64,000 nucleotides of DNA from Persicitalea jodogahamensis (lineage in GTDB: Bacteria; Bacteroidota; Bacteroidia; Cytophagales; Spirosomataceae), in NCBI RefSeq assembly GCF_014651615.1, contig NZ_BMXF01000001.1, positions 713,632-777,631 on the forward strand, in the 5' to 3' direction. Every line of letters starts with the position of its first letter. Positions within the stretch are counted from its first letter, which is position 1. Both the position numbers and the translations under genes were made by a program. Under the pieces are notes generated by a model. The model saw only the letters and a program-made list of their open reading frames with translations. It was not told where the DNA came from and searched no databases. Positions 19,607-28,323 of the stretch are shown here, piece by piece.

Positions 19607-20950
19607 TTATTCCCAGTCAAAAGTCAACTGGCTATCCTCTTCCTTTCGTTCGACGTACATCAGAATCAGCGTCATCATTTCCTGGTCACTGCGCATACTG
19701 CCCTCCGAAAGTACCAGCTCCGGCGGGTCGTGGGGATTCATCGGATTCTGGGCCGTGTTGTCGTAAGTGCCTTCGATGTGTACGACGGCTCCCTTGGGAA
19801 GCAGCACGGGCTTTTTATAGCGATATATTTCCTGCCAGCGAAAGTCCCAGGCCGGAATCCTGACCAGCGGAATCGTATCTCCATCGGCCTTGGTAGCGTA
19901 TGCCTTAAACGACTTACCCAATTGGTGCATGTGCGGCCAGGCATAAAGCAACGACACGTCGGGCTGATTATTCGCCACGCGCAGCGCGAACGATTTGACC
20001 TCGTTGGCAAAGATCATAAATGGCGGCGTAATGTCCTTTTGGCCGATCCCACCCGAACCCAGACTGATGACTTTCACCTCGCGTTCAATCGGTTCCTTCT
20101 TGAAAAAAAAGTTGACCCCGTTGATACTCTCCGCATCTATCGCCGAAGGCCCATAATGAACCGTAAGGAGCACTACACCCCGGCGGGGCATCACCCAACC
20201 CATGCCTTTGGGGTAAGTTTCGAAGGTAGCTCCGGGAATCCATCCACCGTAGTAGGTCATTTCTTTCTTGTACTTCAGCCATTGCAGGTAGTCGCTTTTC
20301 GAATCGCCGCTCAGGTTGACACTGGTGACGGTATTGTACAAGTCGATGGTGGCGTCTTCCACCGGATGGATGGCGAAGTTGGCATGGTGAATGATTTTTT
20401 TATTATTCGAAGTGAACTCTATAGCTTCTACGTTGGCTGCCGCTGCCATTTCAAAGGGTACTTTGAACACCATGAATCGTTCCTTCCCGTCGCCTTGCTG
20501 GACAAAGGGTTCCGACATCCTAAGTGTCAGGTCAGGCTTACGCTCGTAGGCGGTCCCTGCTTCGGCCCGCTCGAGCAGGGCCTTTTCGGCTTTTTGATTT
20601 CCTTTTCCTTTGGGCGTGCCGGCGTCTATCCAGGCTACGATGCTGGCAATTTCCGAATCATCCAACGAACGGTTATTGGCGAAATCCACGTAATGGTCAT
20701 CCGCCTTCCAGGGCGGCATGTAGCGGGTGCTGACTACCTTGCGAATGAATTTAGACCGCTTTACTACATCTTCGTAGGTGATGAGGGAAAAGGGGGCGGC
20801 TTCACCCGGACGATGGCAAACCGCGCAATTATTAAGAATTATGGGCTGAATGTTCTCGTAAAAAGTAACGGATTGAGCACGAGCCGTTGCCGCGGTCAGA
20901 CAAATTACGGCCAGACAGGAGAAGAGGTACTTTATTGGTTTTAGAATCAT
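19607..20950 (-). CDS. Cytochrome c plus copper-monooxygenase-like (PHM/DBM C-terminal) protein
   Basis: I place the start at ATG 20950 rather than the upstream GTG-type start at 20983, because it leads directly into a clean signal peptide ending ATARAQS. The mature protein begins with a cytochrome c module: CAVCH (Cys42, Cys45, His46) and the likely axial Met in RYMPPWKAD. The C-terminal half resembles type II ascorbate-dependent copper monooxygenases (PHM/DBM): candidate copper ligands are in HHANFAIHP, TVHYGPS and WPHMHQLGK. A fused cytochrome could supply electrons in place of ascorbate. It is the first gene of the operon with the CRTAC1-like and haloperoxidase-like genes. The oxidised substrate is unknown. 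Confidence 0.8.
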   Translation of the reverse strand: MILKPIKYLFSCLAVICLTAATARAQSVTFYENIQPIILNNCAVCHRPGEAAPFSLITYEDVVKRSKFIRKVVSTRYMPPWKADDHYVDFANNRSLDDSEIASIVAWIDAGTPKGKGNQKAEKALLERAEAGTAYERKPDLTLRMSEPFVQQGDGKERFMVFKVPFEMAAAANVEAIEFTSNNKKIIHHANFAIHPVEDATIDLYNTVTSVNLSGDSKSDYLQWLKYKKEMTYYGGWIPGATFETYPKGMGWVMPRRGVVLLTVHYGPSAIDAESINGVNFFFKKEPIEREVKVISLGSGGIGQKDITPPFMIFANEVKSFALRVANNQPDVSLLYAWPHMHQLGKSFKAYATKADGDTIPLVRIPAWDFRWQEIYRYKKPVLLPKGAVVHIEGTYDNTAQNPMNPHDPPELVLSEGSMRSDQEMMTLILMYVERKEEDSQLTFDWE

Positions 20951-21115
20951 TTTTCGAGAAAAGGTGAGCCGCGCTTTTCTCAAAATTAAAAAATTTCAAT
21001 AAAGAAGGCTAATTGCGCTCTGGCTCCGGCGGCATTTCCCGTAACTCGCATACAGAAACAATCCACTCTTCCGCGTTCAGAGCGATTATTTTCCGGCAGT
21101 TTTCTTTTTGAAATT

Positions 21116-21898
21116 TTAAGTCAAATCCAGCACCGTGCCGGCCTTCCCTTCCGACGCCATTATCAAATCGTCAGCGTGACAGATTATCACCCGCTTTACG
21201 CCGGATTGCAGGGCAGCAAAAGCGTTATCCAACTTCGGAATCATACCTTTATAAATGACTCCACTTTCTTTATAGGCTGCGTAGGACGCGGGATTCAGCG
21301 TTGGAATAACGGCCTCATCGTCGTCAGGATCGGAAAGTACCCCCTTTTTTTCGAAACAATAAACCAAATTTGTCTCGTACCGCTCAGCCATCGCCACCGC
21401 TGTCGCCGAAGCCATCGTATCGGCGTTGGTGTTGAGCAATAAGCCCTCACGGCTGTACGTCAGCGGCGCGATGACAGGTACCAAACTACTTAACAGCAAA
21501 GCGTCGATTTGCCCGGAATTCACTTCCTCGATGTCCCCCACAAAGCCATAGTCGATCGTTTTGACCGGACGCTTGACCGAACGGATAATGCCCCCATCGG
21601 CGCCCGTGAGGCCAATGGCGTTGCAATCGTTGGCTTGCAACTGGGCTACCAGGTTTTTATTCACTAGTCCTCCGTATACCATCGTTACCACATCGAGCAT
21701 AGGTCGGTCGGTCAGGCGGCGGCCATCGATCATTTGGGTTTCAATGCCGAGTTTGGCGGCGGTCTGTGTGGCGATTTTGCCACCACCGTGGACAAGGATT
21801 TTTGGGCCTTGGAGTTGGGCAAAGGCTTTGAGAAAAGCCGCGCAGGCATCAGGGTTGTCAATGACGTTGCCGCCGATTTTTATTACTGTTAATTTCAT
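21116..21898 (-). CDS. argB: Acetylglutamate kinase
   Basis: The 260-residue cytoplasmic kinase phosphorylates N-acetylglutamate (or N-succinylglutamate in some Bacteroidetes) in arginine synthesis. Typical segments are KIGGNVID at the start, LVHGGGK, and NTNADTMASATAVA. Length is normal for the family. Its ATG overlaps the stop codon of the upstream S41 peptidase gene by four bases (ATGA). No other arg gene is adjacent; argH is about 14 kb away on the other strand. Confidence 0.94.
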   Translation of the reverse strand: MKLTVIKIGGNVIDNPDACAAFLKAFAQLQGPKILVHGGGKIATQTAAKLGIETQMIDGRRLTDRPMLDVVTMVYGGLVNKNLVAQLQANDCNAIGLTGADGGIIRSVKRPVKTIDYGFVGDIEEVNSGQIDALLLSSLVPVIAPLTYSREGLLLNTNADTMASATAVAMAERYETNLVYCFEKKGVLSDPDDDEAVIPTLNPASYAAYKESGVIYKGMIPKLDNAFAALQSGVKRVIICHADDLIMASEGKAGTVLDLT

Positions 21899-22971
21899 TG
21901 AAAGCTTTTTTTATCGATCCAGGCTTTGGCTAAGCTGTCCGCCAGATAAACTTTTACCAAACTGTCTGGTGGACTTCCGTTCTTAAAAGTATTGATATTG
22001 ACATCGGGTTCAATCGGCCCGTCGTACACTTTTCCGTTGCGGTCAAAGGTGGCAGAATTTGCTAGTGAGATCATCGCACTATCCGCGAGAAAGATATTGC
22101 TTTTTCCGGTGGGTACACCGTATGTTGGCTCGCCAAAAGTTCGTACGTTAGGCAGACTAAGAAAGGGAATTAAAATCATCTCGCCTGCACTAGCAGTATA
22201 TTTTCCGGCGATAATAGCAATGGGCAGGTTTGCTACCGGTAAGGGTTTCCAGTTAGAAAGTTGGATAAGCTGAGCCTGCTTACGGCCACCTTTTGTAAAA
22301 ATGCTTCCTTTGTACGTTCCAATTTGTTCTTTTCTGCCATTACTATAAACATAGCCAAACAACATGTCATGGCCGGTTGAGAGGTCGTGATCAAGCAAGG
22401 GCGCAAGACCTCCAACAAAAGGAACGTACGTCCCGCCCTCCATGAATCGCATGTCAATGATAATTCCCTTGATGTTTTTCTCCCCAAAGTACTGTAAAGT
22501 GCGATAGAGACTGTCAGCGATTGGTTTTGTTTCCGATTTATAAGGAGAATTATAAGAATTGAGCACAATTAGGCCATATTCCCTATCAATGACGGAGGCT
22601 TCGAAAGGCATCGTCCTTTCTCCGGAAACATGCGGAGCCAACATCTCGCGCGTATTAGAGGGTGGAGTAAAAAAGCTATGTCGGTCCTTCAACTCGGCTA
22701 GTACGTATGCAATGGCGCCATAAGTGTCTGCGGAAGTTTGGGCGTTGACCATTTTTTCAAGCGCCGCCACTCCAATCTTGTCAAAATCAATCTCTTTTCG
22801 GTGATAGGCCTCGGAACGAATGTATCCGAATGCCTTTTCAAAATAATCAAGAGCCTGCGGAGAGACATTGTTTTCCGTGGGTTTCCGTTTAAAAAGCTTC
22901 TGTGAGGTTTGGCAGGAAAAGCAGATCGCTAGAACGATGGCGCTGACAATGGAGACTATTTTGAGAAACAT
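21895..22971 (-). CDS. S41-family serine peptidase-like lipoprotein
   Basis: This 358-residue protein has a lipoprotein signal (AICFSC, Cys20) and a tail-specific-protease (S41) core without an obvious PDZ domain. The catalytic serine is likely in YTASAGEM, followed by FGEPTYGVPTG, the usual end of the fold. Members degrade or trim peptides in the periplasm. The gene overlaps argB by four bases, yet nothing suggests a functional link. The catalytic base is not obvious by eye, so substrate and activity remain open. Confidence 0.8.
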   Translation of the reverse strand: MFLKIVSIVSAIVLAICFSCQTSQKLFKRKPTENNVSPQALDYFEKAFGYIRSEAYHRKEIDFDKIGVAALEKMVNAQTSADTYGAIAYVLAELKDRHSFFTPPSNTREMLAPHVSGERTMPFEASVIDREYGLIVLNSYNSPYKSETKPIADSLYRTLQYFGEKNIKGIIIDMRFMEGGTYVPFVGGLAPLLDHDLSTGHDMLFGYVYSNGRKEQIGTYKGSIFTKGGRKQAQLIQLSNWKPLPVANLPIAIIAGKYTASAGEMILIPFLSLPNVRTFGEPTYGVPTGKSNIFLADSAMISLANSATFDRNGKVYDGPIEPDVNINTFKNGSPPDSLVKVYLADSLAKAWIDKKSFQ

Positions 22972-23081
22972 AGTTTGCCAAATTTCTTAAAAGGACTCTT
23001 CGTTCTTTATCCACCGCTTTAATGACTAATATCATACTTGATGCCTGAACGGAAGAAGTGATCAACGCTGTTGAAGAAACG

Positions 23082-23516
23082 ATGACTACCCCAAAAGTAC
23101 CTATGCTTCCTGAGATAACCAGCCGCGCCGATGTGGAAAATCTTGTCAATACTTTCTATGACAAAGTACGTGATGATCCCACCATCGGCATAATTTTCAA
23201 CGAAATAGCGAACGTCAACTGGGACACACACCTGCCCAAGATGTACGATTTTTGGGAAGGTATTCTGTTCGGTAGCGGGAACTACCGGGGCCGACCCATG
23301 CCGCCGCACTTCAAGCTGAACGAAAGCCATCCTTTCCGACCCGAGTACTTTGATGCCTGGCTCGCGCTCTTTTACCAGACCGTGGATGAGTTATTTGAAG
23401 GCGAGAAGGCTGCTGAAGCCAAAATGCGGGCCATGAATATTGCCGCGGTCATGGAACACCGCATCGGACAAATAAACGCGGGTACCAACACCTCCTTACT
23501 TCACCGGAACGAATAG
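23082..23516 (+). CDS. Group III truncated haemoglobin
   Basis: This small cytoplasmic haem protein (144 residues from ATG 23082; a GTG at 23058 would add eight) has typical group III motifs: LVNTFYDKVRDDP, FWEGILFGSGNYRGRPMPPHF with the proximal-side histidine, and FDAWLALFYQTVDE. Proteins of this family bind oxygen, NO or peroxide; physiological roles are mostly unproven. The gene is divergent from the S41 gene, and its 3' end overlaps the convergent FAD-oxidoreductase gene by 21 nt. Confidence 0.9.
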   Translation: MTTPKVPMLPEITSRADVENLVNTFYDKVRDDPTIGIIFNEIANVNWDTHLPKMYDFWEGILFGSGNYRGRPMPPHFKLNESHPFRPEYFDAWLALFYQTVDELFEGEKAAEAKMRAMNIAAVMEHRIGQINAGTNTSLLHRNE

Positions 23517-25532
23517 CACGGCGTCGGCCACCACGGTACCTTCTGAGCCCTCGTTTGATACTTCAACAAAGTTTTCTCCGCCTTTGACAAAACTATAAGT
23601 ACCGGCTTCGATCCATTCATTAACCTGCGTTTGGGTTGCCAATTCTACCTTTTCCGTTCTTTTTCCGGCTTTTATTTTCAAATTAGTGCGGCTGGACTTT
23701 CCTGTTTTTGCCCCATCGTACTGGGCGGGATTTCCGCCACCTCCACCCGGATAAGGGTTGAAAACATAAACGGTGTATTTGCCATTTTTTGGAATCTCAG
23801 GGGTGTAGCGTACTGACTTGATTTCCTCACTCCTGGCGTCGTCCACCAACTGCGAAGCAGCGTACTTTCCACCCCCTTGTTCAATACGCCATTTGCCGCT
23901 TATCGTCACAGCCTTCGGTGTCACATCGTTGTCGAGCAGAATTTCGGGTGTGCTGCCGTCGGCCAGCGGATCGTTTTTAAGTCTGTTTTGCAATGCGGCG
24001 ATGTCTATTTCCTGCACGGTAGTTTGACTATTCACCGCCAGCACCGCTGCCTGGGCTGCCGCCTGACCGAGGGCCATGAACACGGGCTCCATGCGGATAG
24101 AGCCGTAGGCGATGTGGCTGGCCGAGTGGGCTACGGGCACCAATAGGTTGGTACATTCGGTACGCTTAGGCGTGAGGGCGCGGTAGCTGATCGGGTAGGG
24201 GCCGAAGCCATGCACCTGTACGTCGCCCTCGTTCTGTACCATCATTTTCCCGGTGGCAGGGTTGGGTACCATTAGCCGCTGGCAATTGTGCGAATCCATG
24301 CTGTATGCAGCCAGGGCGATGGCATCCGGGGCTACTTCTTCGCCCTCGCAGTGGTGCTGTGTCATTACGTATTCGCCCTTCATGCGCCGCGCCTCCCGGA
24401 TGTAGAGTTGGGGTGAAAAATGGTCGTTGTCCAGGTACTCGTCTTTGGGATATCCCCATTCCAGCATTTGCTTCCGCAGATGTTCAGGCATTCGGGGATC
24501 ATGGCCCACGAAGTAGAGGAAGCCTTTGGTATAGTCCAAGTGATCCTGCACAATCTTTTGTCGCGTATCGTAGTCGGCTTCGGGATAAGCATGGTTGGCT
24601 CCAATCATGTCGGTGGAAAGGCCGCCCTTGTTGTTGATGTCGGTCTTGTTATTGGGCATGTCGGCAATGTGCATCACACCCCAGTTAATGTGTTTAGGCT
24701 TTTCGATGGCAATTTGCCGCAGTAGCAGCTCGTACTTGGTGGAATCGTAGCGGGCGGGGCGCGTGATCGGAATCTGGTTGGCCGGGTCGCTGGTGAGGCA
24801 GATGCGGAAGTTGTAAGCCTGCACACTTTTGTCGCCGCTTCCAATCGGGTAAAGCGGTTCCGTGCTGATGCCCCATAGCAAACCGCTACTTGGGTCGTCA
24901 GGTGTTTTATAAGGACTGATTCCGGGTGGAAACTGGTGTTTGTCGAGCAGTTGAACTCCATTCCAGGTTTCGCCGTAAACCTCGTTGTCTTCACGGCCCA
25001 CCACGTAGCTGACACCCGCCCTGGCCATCAGGTCGCCCTCGTAGGTACAGTCTAAGTAGACTTTTGCCCGGACGGTACGGTTTGTCTTGGGTTCAGGATA
25101 AAGCGAATTTTCCACCACAATTTCCTGAATTTTTCCCTTCTGATTGTCTACCGAAAAAAGCCGGTAGTCGTACCAAACCTCTACTTTGGCCCGGTCGATG
25201 TATTCGTTAAAAAGATTCAGCGCCACGTGTGGCTCGAAAGTCCACTGCTCGAATTTGCCGTAATGTTGTCCGATACGGCGGTAAAAGTCACGCGCTACAC
25301 CCGTGATGGCGTATTTGTTTCCGATGTCCGTTTGGCCCAGTCCCCCAGAACTCAGCCCGCCGAGGCGTTTGGTGGGTTCGATCAGGAGCACTGATTTACC
25401 CTGCATCCTGGCGGTGTAAGCCGCGATGACGCCCGCCGACGTGCCACCATAGACGCAGATGTCGTAAGTTTTCTGGCCAAAGGCGGTAGAAGCGCAAAGT
25501 AGCAGAAGTGTAAGTCGGAAAAGTACCCTCAT
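23496..25532 (-). CDS. Exported FAD-dependent oxidoreductase with golvesin-like C-terminal domain
   Basis: This 678-residue protein has a signal peptide ending AFGQ, then an FAD-binding Rossmann motif (YGGTSAGVIAAY at about 28-39, RLGGLSSGGLGQTD) of the FAD_oxidored type. The last about 130 residues form a beta-rich domain resembling the golvesin/xanthan-lyase carbohydrate-binding type (GKYTVYVFNPYPGG, WIEAGTYSF). Such proteins are common in Bacteroidetes polysaccharide loci and are often annotated as putative xanthan lyases, but the fold indicates oxidation of a sugar-like substrate. The gene stands alone between convergent and same-strand unrelated genes. The substrate is unknown. Confidence 0.85.
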   Translation of the reverse strand: MRVLFRLTLLLLCASTAFGQKTYDICVYGGTSAGVIAAYTARMQGKSVLLIEPTKRLGGLSSGGLGQTDIGNKYAITGVARDFYRRIGQHYGKFEQWTFEPHVALNLFNEYIDRAKVEVWYDYRLFSVDNQKGKIQEIVVENSLYPEPKTNRTVRAKVYLDCTYEGDLMARAGVSYVVGREDNEVYGETWNGVQLLDKHQFPPGISPYKTPDDPSSGLLWGISTEPLYPIGSGDKSVQAYNFRICLTSDPANQIPITRPARYDSTKYELLLRQIAIEKPKHINWGVMHIADMPNNKTDINNKGGLSTDMIGANHAYPEADYDTRQKIVQDHLDYTKGFLYFVGHDPRMPEHLRKQMLEWGYPKDEYLDNDHFSPQLYIREARRMKGEYVMTQHHCEGEEVAPDAIALAAYSMDSHNCQRLMVPNPATGKMMVQNEGDVQVHGFGPYPISYRALTPKRTECTNLLVPVAHSASHIAYGSIRMEPVFMALGQAAAQAAVLAVNSQTTVQEIDIAALQNRLKNDPLADGSTPEILLDNDVTPKAVTISGKWRIEQGGGKYAASQLVDDARSEEIKSVRYTPEIPKNGKYTVYVFNPYPGGGGGNPAQYDGAKTGKSSRTNLKIKAGKRTEKVELATQTQVNEWIEAGTYSFVKGGENFVEVSNEGSEGTVVADAVLFVPVK

Positions 25533-25610
25533 AAAAACTTTGTTGAATTTTGTAAAGGACGCAGGAGTAATCTCGCTGTAGAAATTAAGTAATTAAGGAA
25601 GGTACTATAC

Positions 25611-26306
25611 TTACAAAATTTCCATCAACTCCCGCAAATGCCGAATATCGTGGGTAGGACTTTCATCGAAAACATTTCCTGCCGGATTGTAGTAAACGGT
25701 ATCCATCCCGGCGCCCTTAGCTCCCAATATGTCGGCTTCCCAGTTGTCGCCGATCATCAGGCCGTTGTCGCACCCTGCTCCGGCGCATTGGAGGGCATAC
25801 TCGAAAATGCGACGGTCGGGCTTGCGAGCCTGGGCTTTTTCATTAGTCACGATATGAACGAAATAATCGAAGATTCCCGCGCTCCGCATCTTCTTGCCCT
25901 GCACCAGGTCATAGCCGTTGGTGAGCACGTGCAATATATAGCCCTGGTCCCGAACATAGTTCAGTACTTCCAGCGAGCCATCGATGAGATATGATTTTGT
26001 GGGCAACATTTCCATATAGGCTTCCTCCATAGGACGGAAATCAATACCGGCATGAACGCCAAACTCTTCCAACACCCGCCGAAACCGATGTTCACGGATG
26101 TGCCCATGCGGGATTTCGCCACGCTCCAGCTCCCGCCAGAGTTGGTAGTTGATTCGAAGATAGGTACTAACAAAATCATCTATCGAATTAATACCCATCC
26201 CTGCCATATCGAAGGTCTGGTATATTTCGGTCAGACATTCGCCGGAACTGCGTTCAAAATCCCAGAGTGTATGGTCGAGGTCGAAAAATAAGTGTTGGTA
26301 AGGCAA
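25611..26306 (-). CDS. YjjG-family HAD-type pyrimidine nucleotidase
   Basis: The protein shows HAD motifs in order: DLDHTLWDF (motif I with the nucleophile Asp), LTNGYDLVQGKK (motif II) and MIGDNWEADILGAK (motif IV). YjjG enzymes dephosphorylate noncanonical pyrimidine nucleotides and protect against mutagenic analogues. The open frame runs further upstream (to GTG 26351), but homologues start a few residues before FFDLDHTLW. I therefore choose TTG 26306, giving 231 residues; no clear ribosome-binding site helps. Single gene with same-strand neighbours. Confidence 0.85.
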   Translation of the reverse strand: MPYQHLFFDLDHTLWDFERSSGECLTEIYQTFDMAGMGINSIDDFVSTYLRINYQLWRELERGEIPHGHIREHRFRRVLEEFGVHAGIDFRPMEEAYMEMLPTKSYLIDGSLEVLNYVRDQGYILHVLTNGYDLVQGKKMRSAGIFDYFVHIVTNEKAQARKPDRRIFEYALQCAGAGCDNGLMIGDNWEADILGAKGAGMDTVYYNPAGNVFDESPTHDIRHLRELMEIL

Positions 26307-26391
26307 GAATCTAATATATTTTAATGGGTTCAGGTTGCTGGAATAGCACACTGCGTGTGTCTAAGGTCGAACAAAACTGTCGCTTAAAAAA

Positions 26392-27138
26392 TTAAAAACC
26401 AACGGTTGATTCGGATGGGCTGTCGATTTTTGGGTATCCAAAAAGTACCCCACCGTCCACTGCAACAGGGATGAATCGCGCAAATAATTCCTCGCTGTAC
26501 CAGCCGCGTTGTCGGGTGCGCTTCACGATTTCTTTATGTCCGGGACGGTGATAGGCAAATTTTTTCAGCGACTCCACACTATCCCACACGCTGATGGTGG
26601 CCTGCTGGGTAATGGGGTTTTCACCAATGCCGAATGCGAGCAGTACGCCTTTGGACTTTTTTAAGGAAAGGTGAGCTTTGGGGACGTGTCGCCAAAAATC
26701 CAGTAGTTTGGTGAAATTGATCTTCGCGCGGGTCAGTACGACAATTGGGCCCGTGTACTCTTTTTCGATATTTTCCGCAGTCTGGAAAGGTTCCGCCCCA
26801 TCCCATTGGCCGTGTGACTGGATCGTACTCATTTTGATCGTATAGTGTTCTGCGGTCTGGGCAGCATAATTCCTGAAATCGGGAGACGCAAAGAATTCGT
26901 CGGCGCATTGTGCGCTCTCCCATTGGGCCAGAAAAGTGTATTGACGAAAATTGGGAATAATGTCGAAGCCCTTACGCCCGCTGCCGAGCATCTTGCTGAA
27001 TGTCGCGCCTTTGGGATTTTCCAGGGTTTTGCGACCCATTTGGCCAAAGGCCCACCAGATCTTTTCTTTGGCAAACTTGAATACCGTGAACGTCGTCACG
27101 GGGTCGAGTGCTTTGCTGGGGTGAAGTATTTGGAACAA
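26392..27138 (-). CDS. Spheroidene monooxygenase (CrtA)-like protein
   Basis: This 248-residue protein aligns by eye with CrtA-type haem monooxygenases of carotenoid synthesis, sharing WWAFGQMGRKTL, the KMLGSGRKGFDIIPN segment, a TRAKINFTKLLDFWRHVP block and the GWYSEELFARF end. CrtA adds a keto group to acyclic carotenoids. No carotenoid genes adjoin it, and many non-phototrophic Bacteroidetes have this family, so the true substrate may differ. The start is TTG at 27138, since no ATG lies upstream in frame before the conserved region. Confidence 0.75.
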   Translation of the reverse strand: MFQILHPSKALDPVTTFTVFKFAKEKIWWAFGQMGRKTLENPKGATFSKMLGSGRKGFDIIPNFRQYTFLAQWESAQCADEFFASPDFRNYAAQTAEHYTIKMSTIQSHGQWDGAEPFQTAENIEKEYTGPIVVLTRAKINFTKLLDFWRHVPKAHLSLKKSKGVLLAFGIGENPITQQATISVWDSVESLKKFAYHRPGHKEIVKRTRQRGWYSEELFARFIPVAVDGGVLFGYPKIDSPSESTVGF

Positions 27139-27305
27139 TTGAATGGGTGGTTAGTGTATGGATACCGGATCGAAAAGTGTAACAAACCCCGTTCCAGTCG
27201 GGTACGCCGGGTAAATCTTACATTTTGATCACTATTTTTGTTCGAACGGGGAGAATATGTCCCGGTCGATCGAAAAGGACATACAAAGTCCGGTACTTTG
27301 CTACA

Positions 27306-27812
27306 ATGGGAACTGATACATTACCTGAATTCGTCATCCGGCGTGCCACGCCTGCCGATGCGCAAACCCTGGCCCGGCACCGCTGCGAAATGTGGCTTGC
27401 GATGAATGACCTGCTGGCCGAAGGTTATGAGGAGATGTATATACAATGTGTCCGGTACTTTGAAGAAGCTGTGGCCGACCAATCTTATCAAGGATGGCTG
27501 GTGACTAACAATAGCGACGAAATTGTGGCCGGCGGTGGTTTATTGCTGCGCCGCATCGCGCCCTTTCCATTGGAAAGCGGCCTGAGTTGTCCCCTGGAAA
27601 TGCAGGCACACATTCTGAACATGTTTACTGAGCCTGATTACCGCCGCTTTGGCTTGGCAAAATCGCTTGTGACAACTATGCTACAGTGGTGTGAGGAAGA
27701 AGAGATCGGGCATGTAACGCTGAATGCCTCGTCCGCCGGAAAGCCTCTTTATGAAAAACTGGGCTTTGTGGAGATGAAAAACTTCATGAAATGGACCGGA
27801 AAGCAACCATGA
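27306..27812 (+). CDS. GNAT-family N-acetyltransferase
   Basis: The 168-residue protein has the GNAT fold: FVIRRATPADAQTLARHR at the start, the acetyl-CoA loop region in FTEPDYRRFGLAKSLV and LNASSAGKPLYEKLGFVEM at the end. It acetylates an amine of unknown identity. The ATG at 27306 is preferred to the GTG-type start at 27225, because the upstream stretch is not family-like. Its stop overlaps the arfB start by four bases (ATGA). Confidence 0.85.
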   Translation: MGTDTLPEFVIRRATPADAQTLARHRCEMWLAMNDLLAEGYEEMYIQCVRYFEEAVADQSYQGWLVTNNSDEIVAGGGLLLRRIAPFPLESGLSCPLEMQAHILNMFTEPDYRRFGLAKSLVTTMLQWCEEEEIGHVTLNASSAGKPLYEKLGFVEMKNFMKWTGKQP

Positions 27813-28231
27813 TATCTGAACTCAAAATAAATCCCGAAGTACTCCACCCCGAGATTGCCTTTCAGACCGCCCGAAGCGGCGGCAAAGGGGGGCAGAACGT
27901 GAACAAGGTCGAAACGAAAGTCGAACTCCGACTCGATATCCCCAATTCACAGGCACTGAATGAAGAGCAGAAAGAGTTTCTGCTGAAAAAGCTTGCCAAT
28001 AAACTTACAAACGAAGGCGTCTTGATTCTGATCCACCAAACCGAGCGTAGCCAACTGGCCAATAAGGAAAGGGTAATCCGGAAATTTGACCGTCTTATCC
28101 GGGAAGCTTTTGTTGTGCCGCGCCGCCGTCGGGCTACGCGCCCCACGCTGGCCTCGAATCGACGCAGAATCCAGTCCAAAAAGCAACGCTCAGAAACTAA
28201 AAAGATGCGCCGAAAACCGCCGAGAGAGTAA
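27809..28231 (+). CDS. arfB: Alternative ribosome-rescue peptidyl-tRNA hydrolase
   Basis: ArfB frees ribosomes stalled on mRNAs without a stop codon by hydrolysing peptidyl-tRNA. The catalytic GGQ sits in SGGKGGQNVNK, and the positively charged C-terminal tail (RRRRATRPTLASNRRR onward, ending KKMRRKPPRE) that enters the empty mRNA channel is complete. The ATG at 27809 overlaps the preceding stop; an upstream in-frame ATG at 27791 is also possible. Length (140 residues) is normal for the family. Confidence 0.93.
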   Translation: MISELKINPEVLHPEIAFQTARSGGKGGQNVNKVETKVELRLDIPNSQALNEEQKEFLLKKLANKLTNEGVLILIHQTERSQLANKERVIRKFDRLIREAFVVPRRRRATRPTLASNRRRIQSKKQRSETKKMRRKPPRE

Positions 28232-28323
28232 AATGCCGTTGATTTGACTTTTCTTGCAGAATTTTTTTTTGAGCAGCTTAGGTTTCACTTCTCACCTTTT
28301 CTTCATACCCCTCCCTTATCTTT

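Noticed and set aside
19730..20944. A 404-codon plus-strand open frame opposite the PHM-like cytochrome gene
   Set aside because: It is the antisense shadow of a clearly real gene with haem and copper-ligand motifs on the minus strand.
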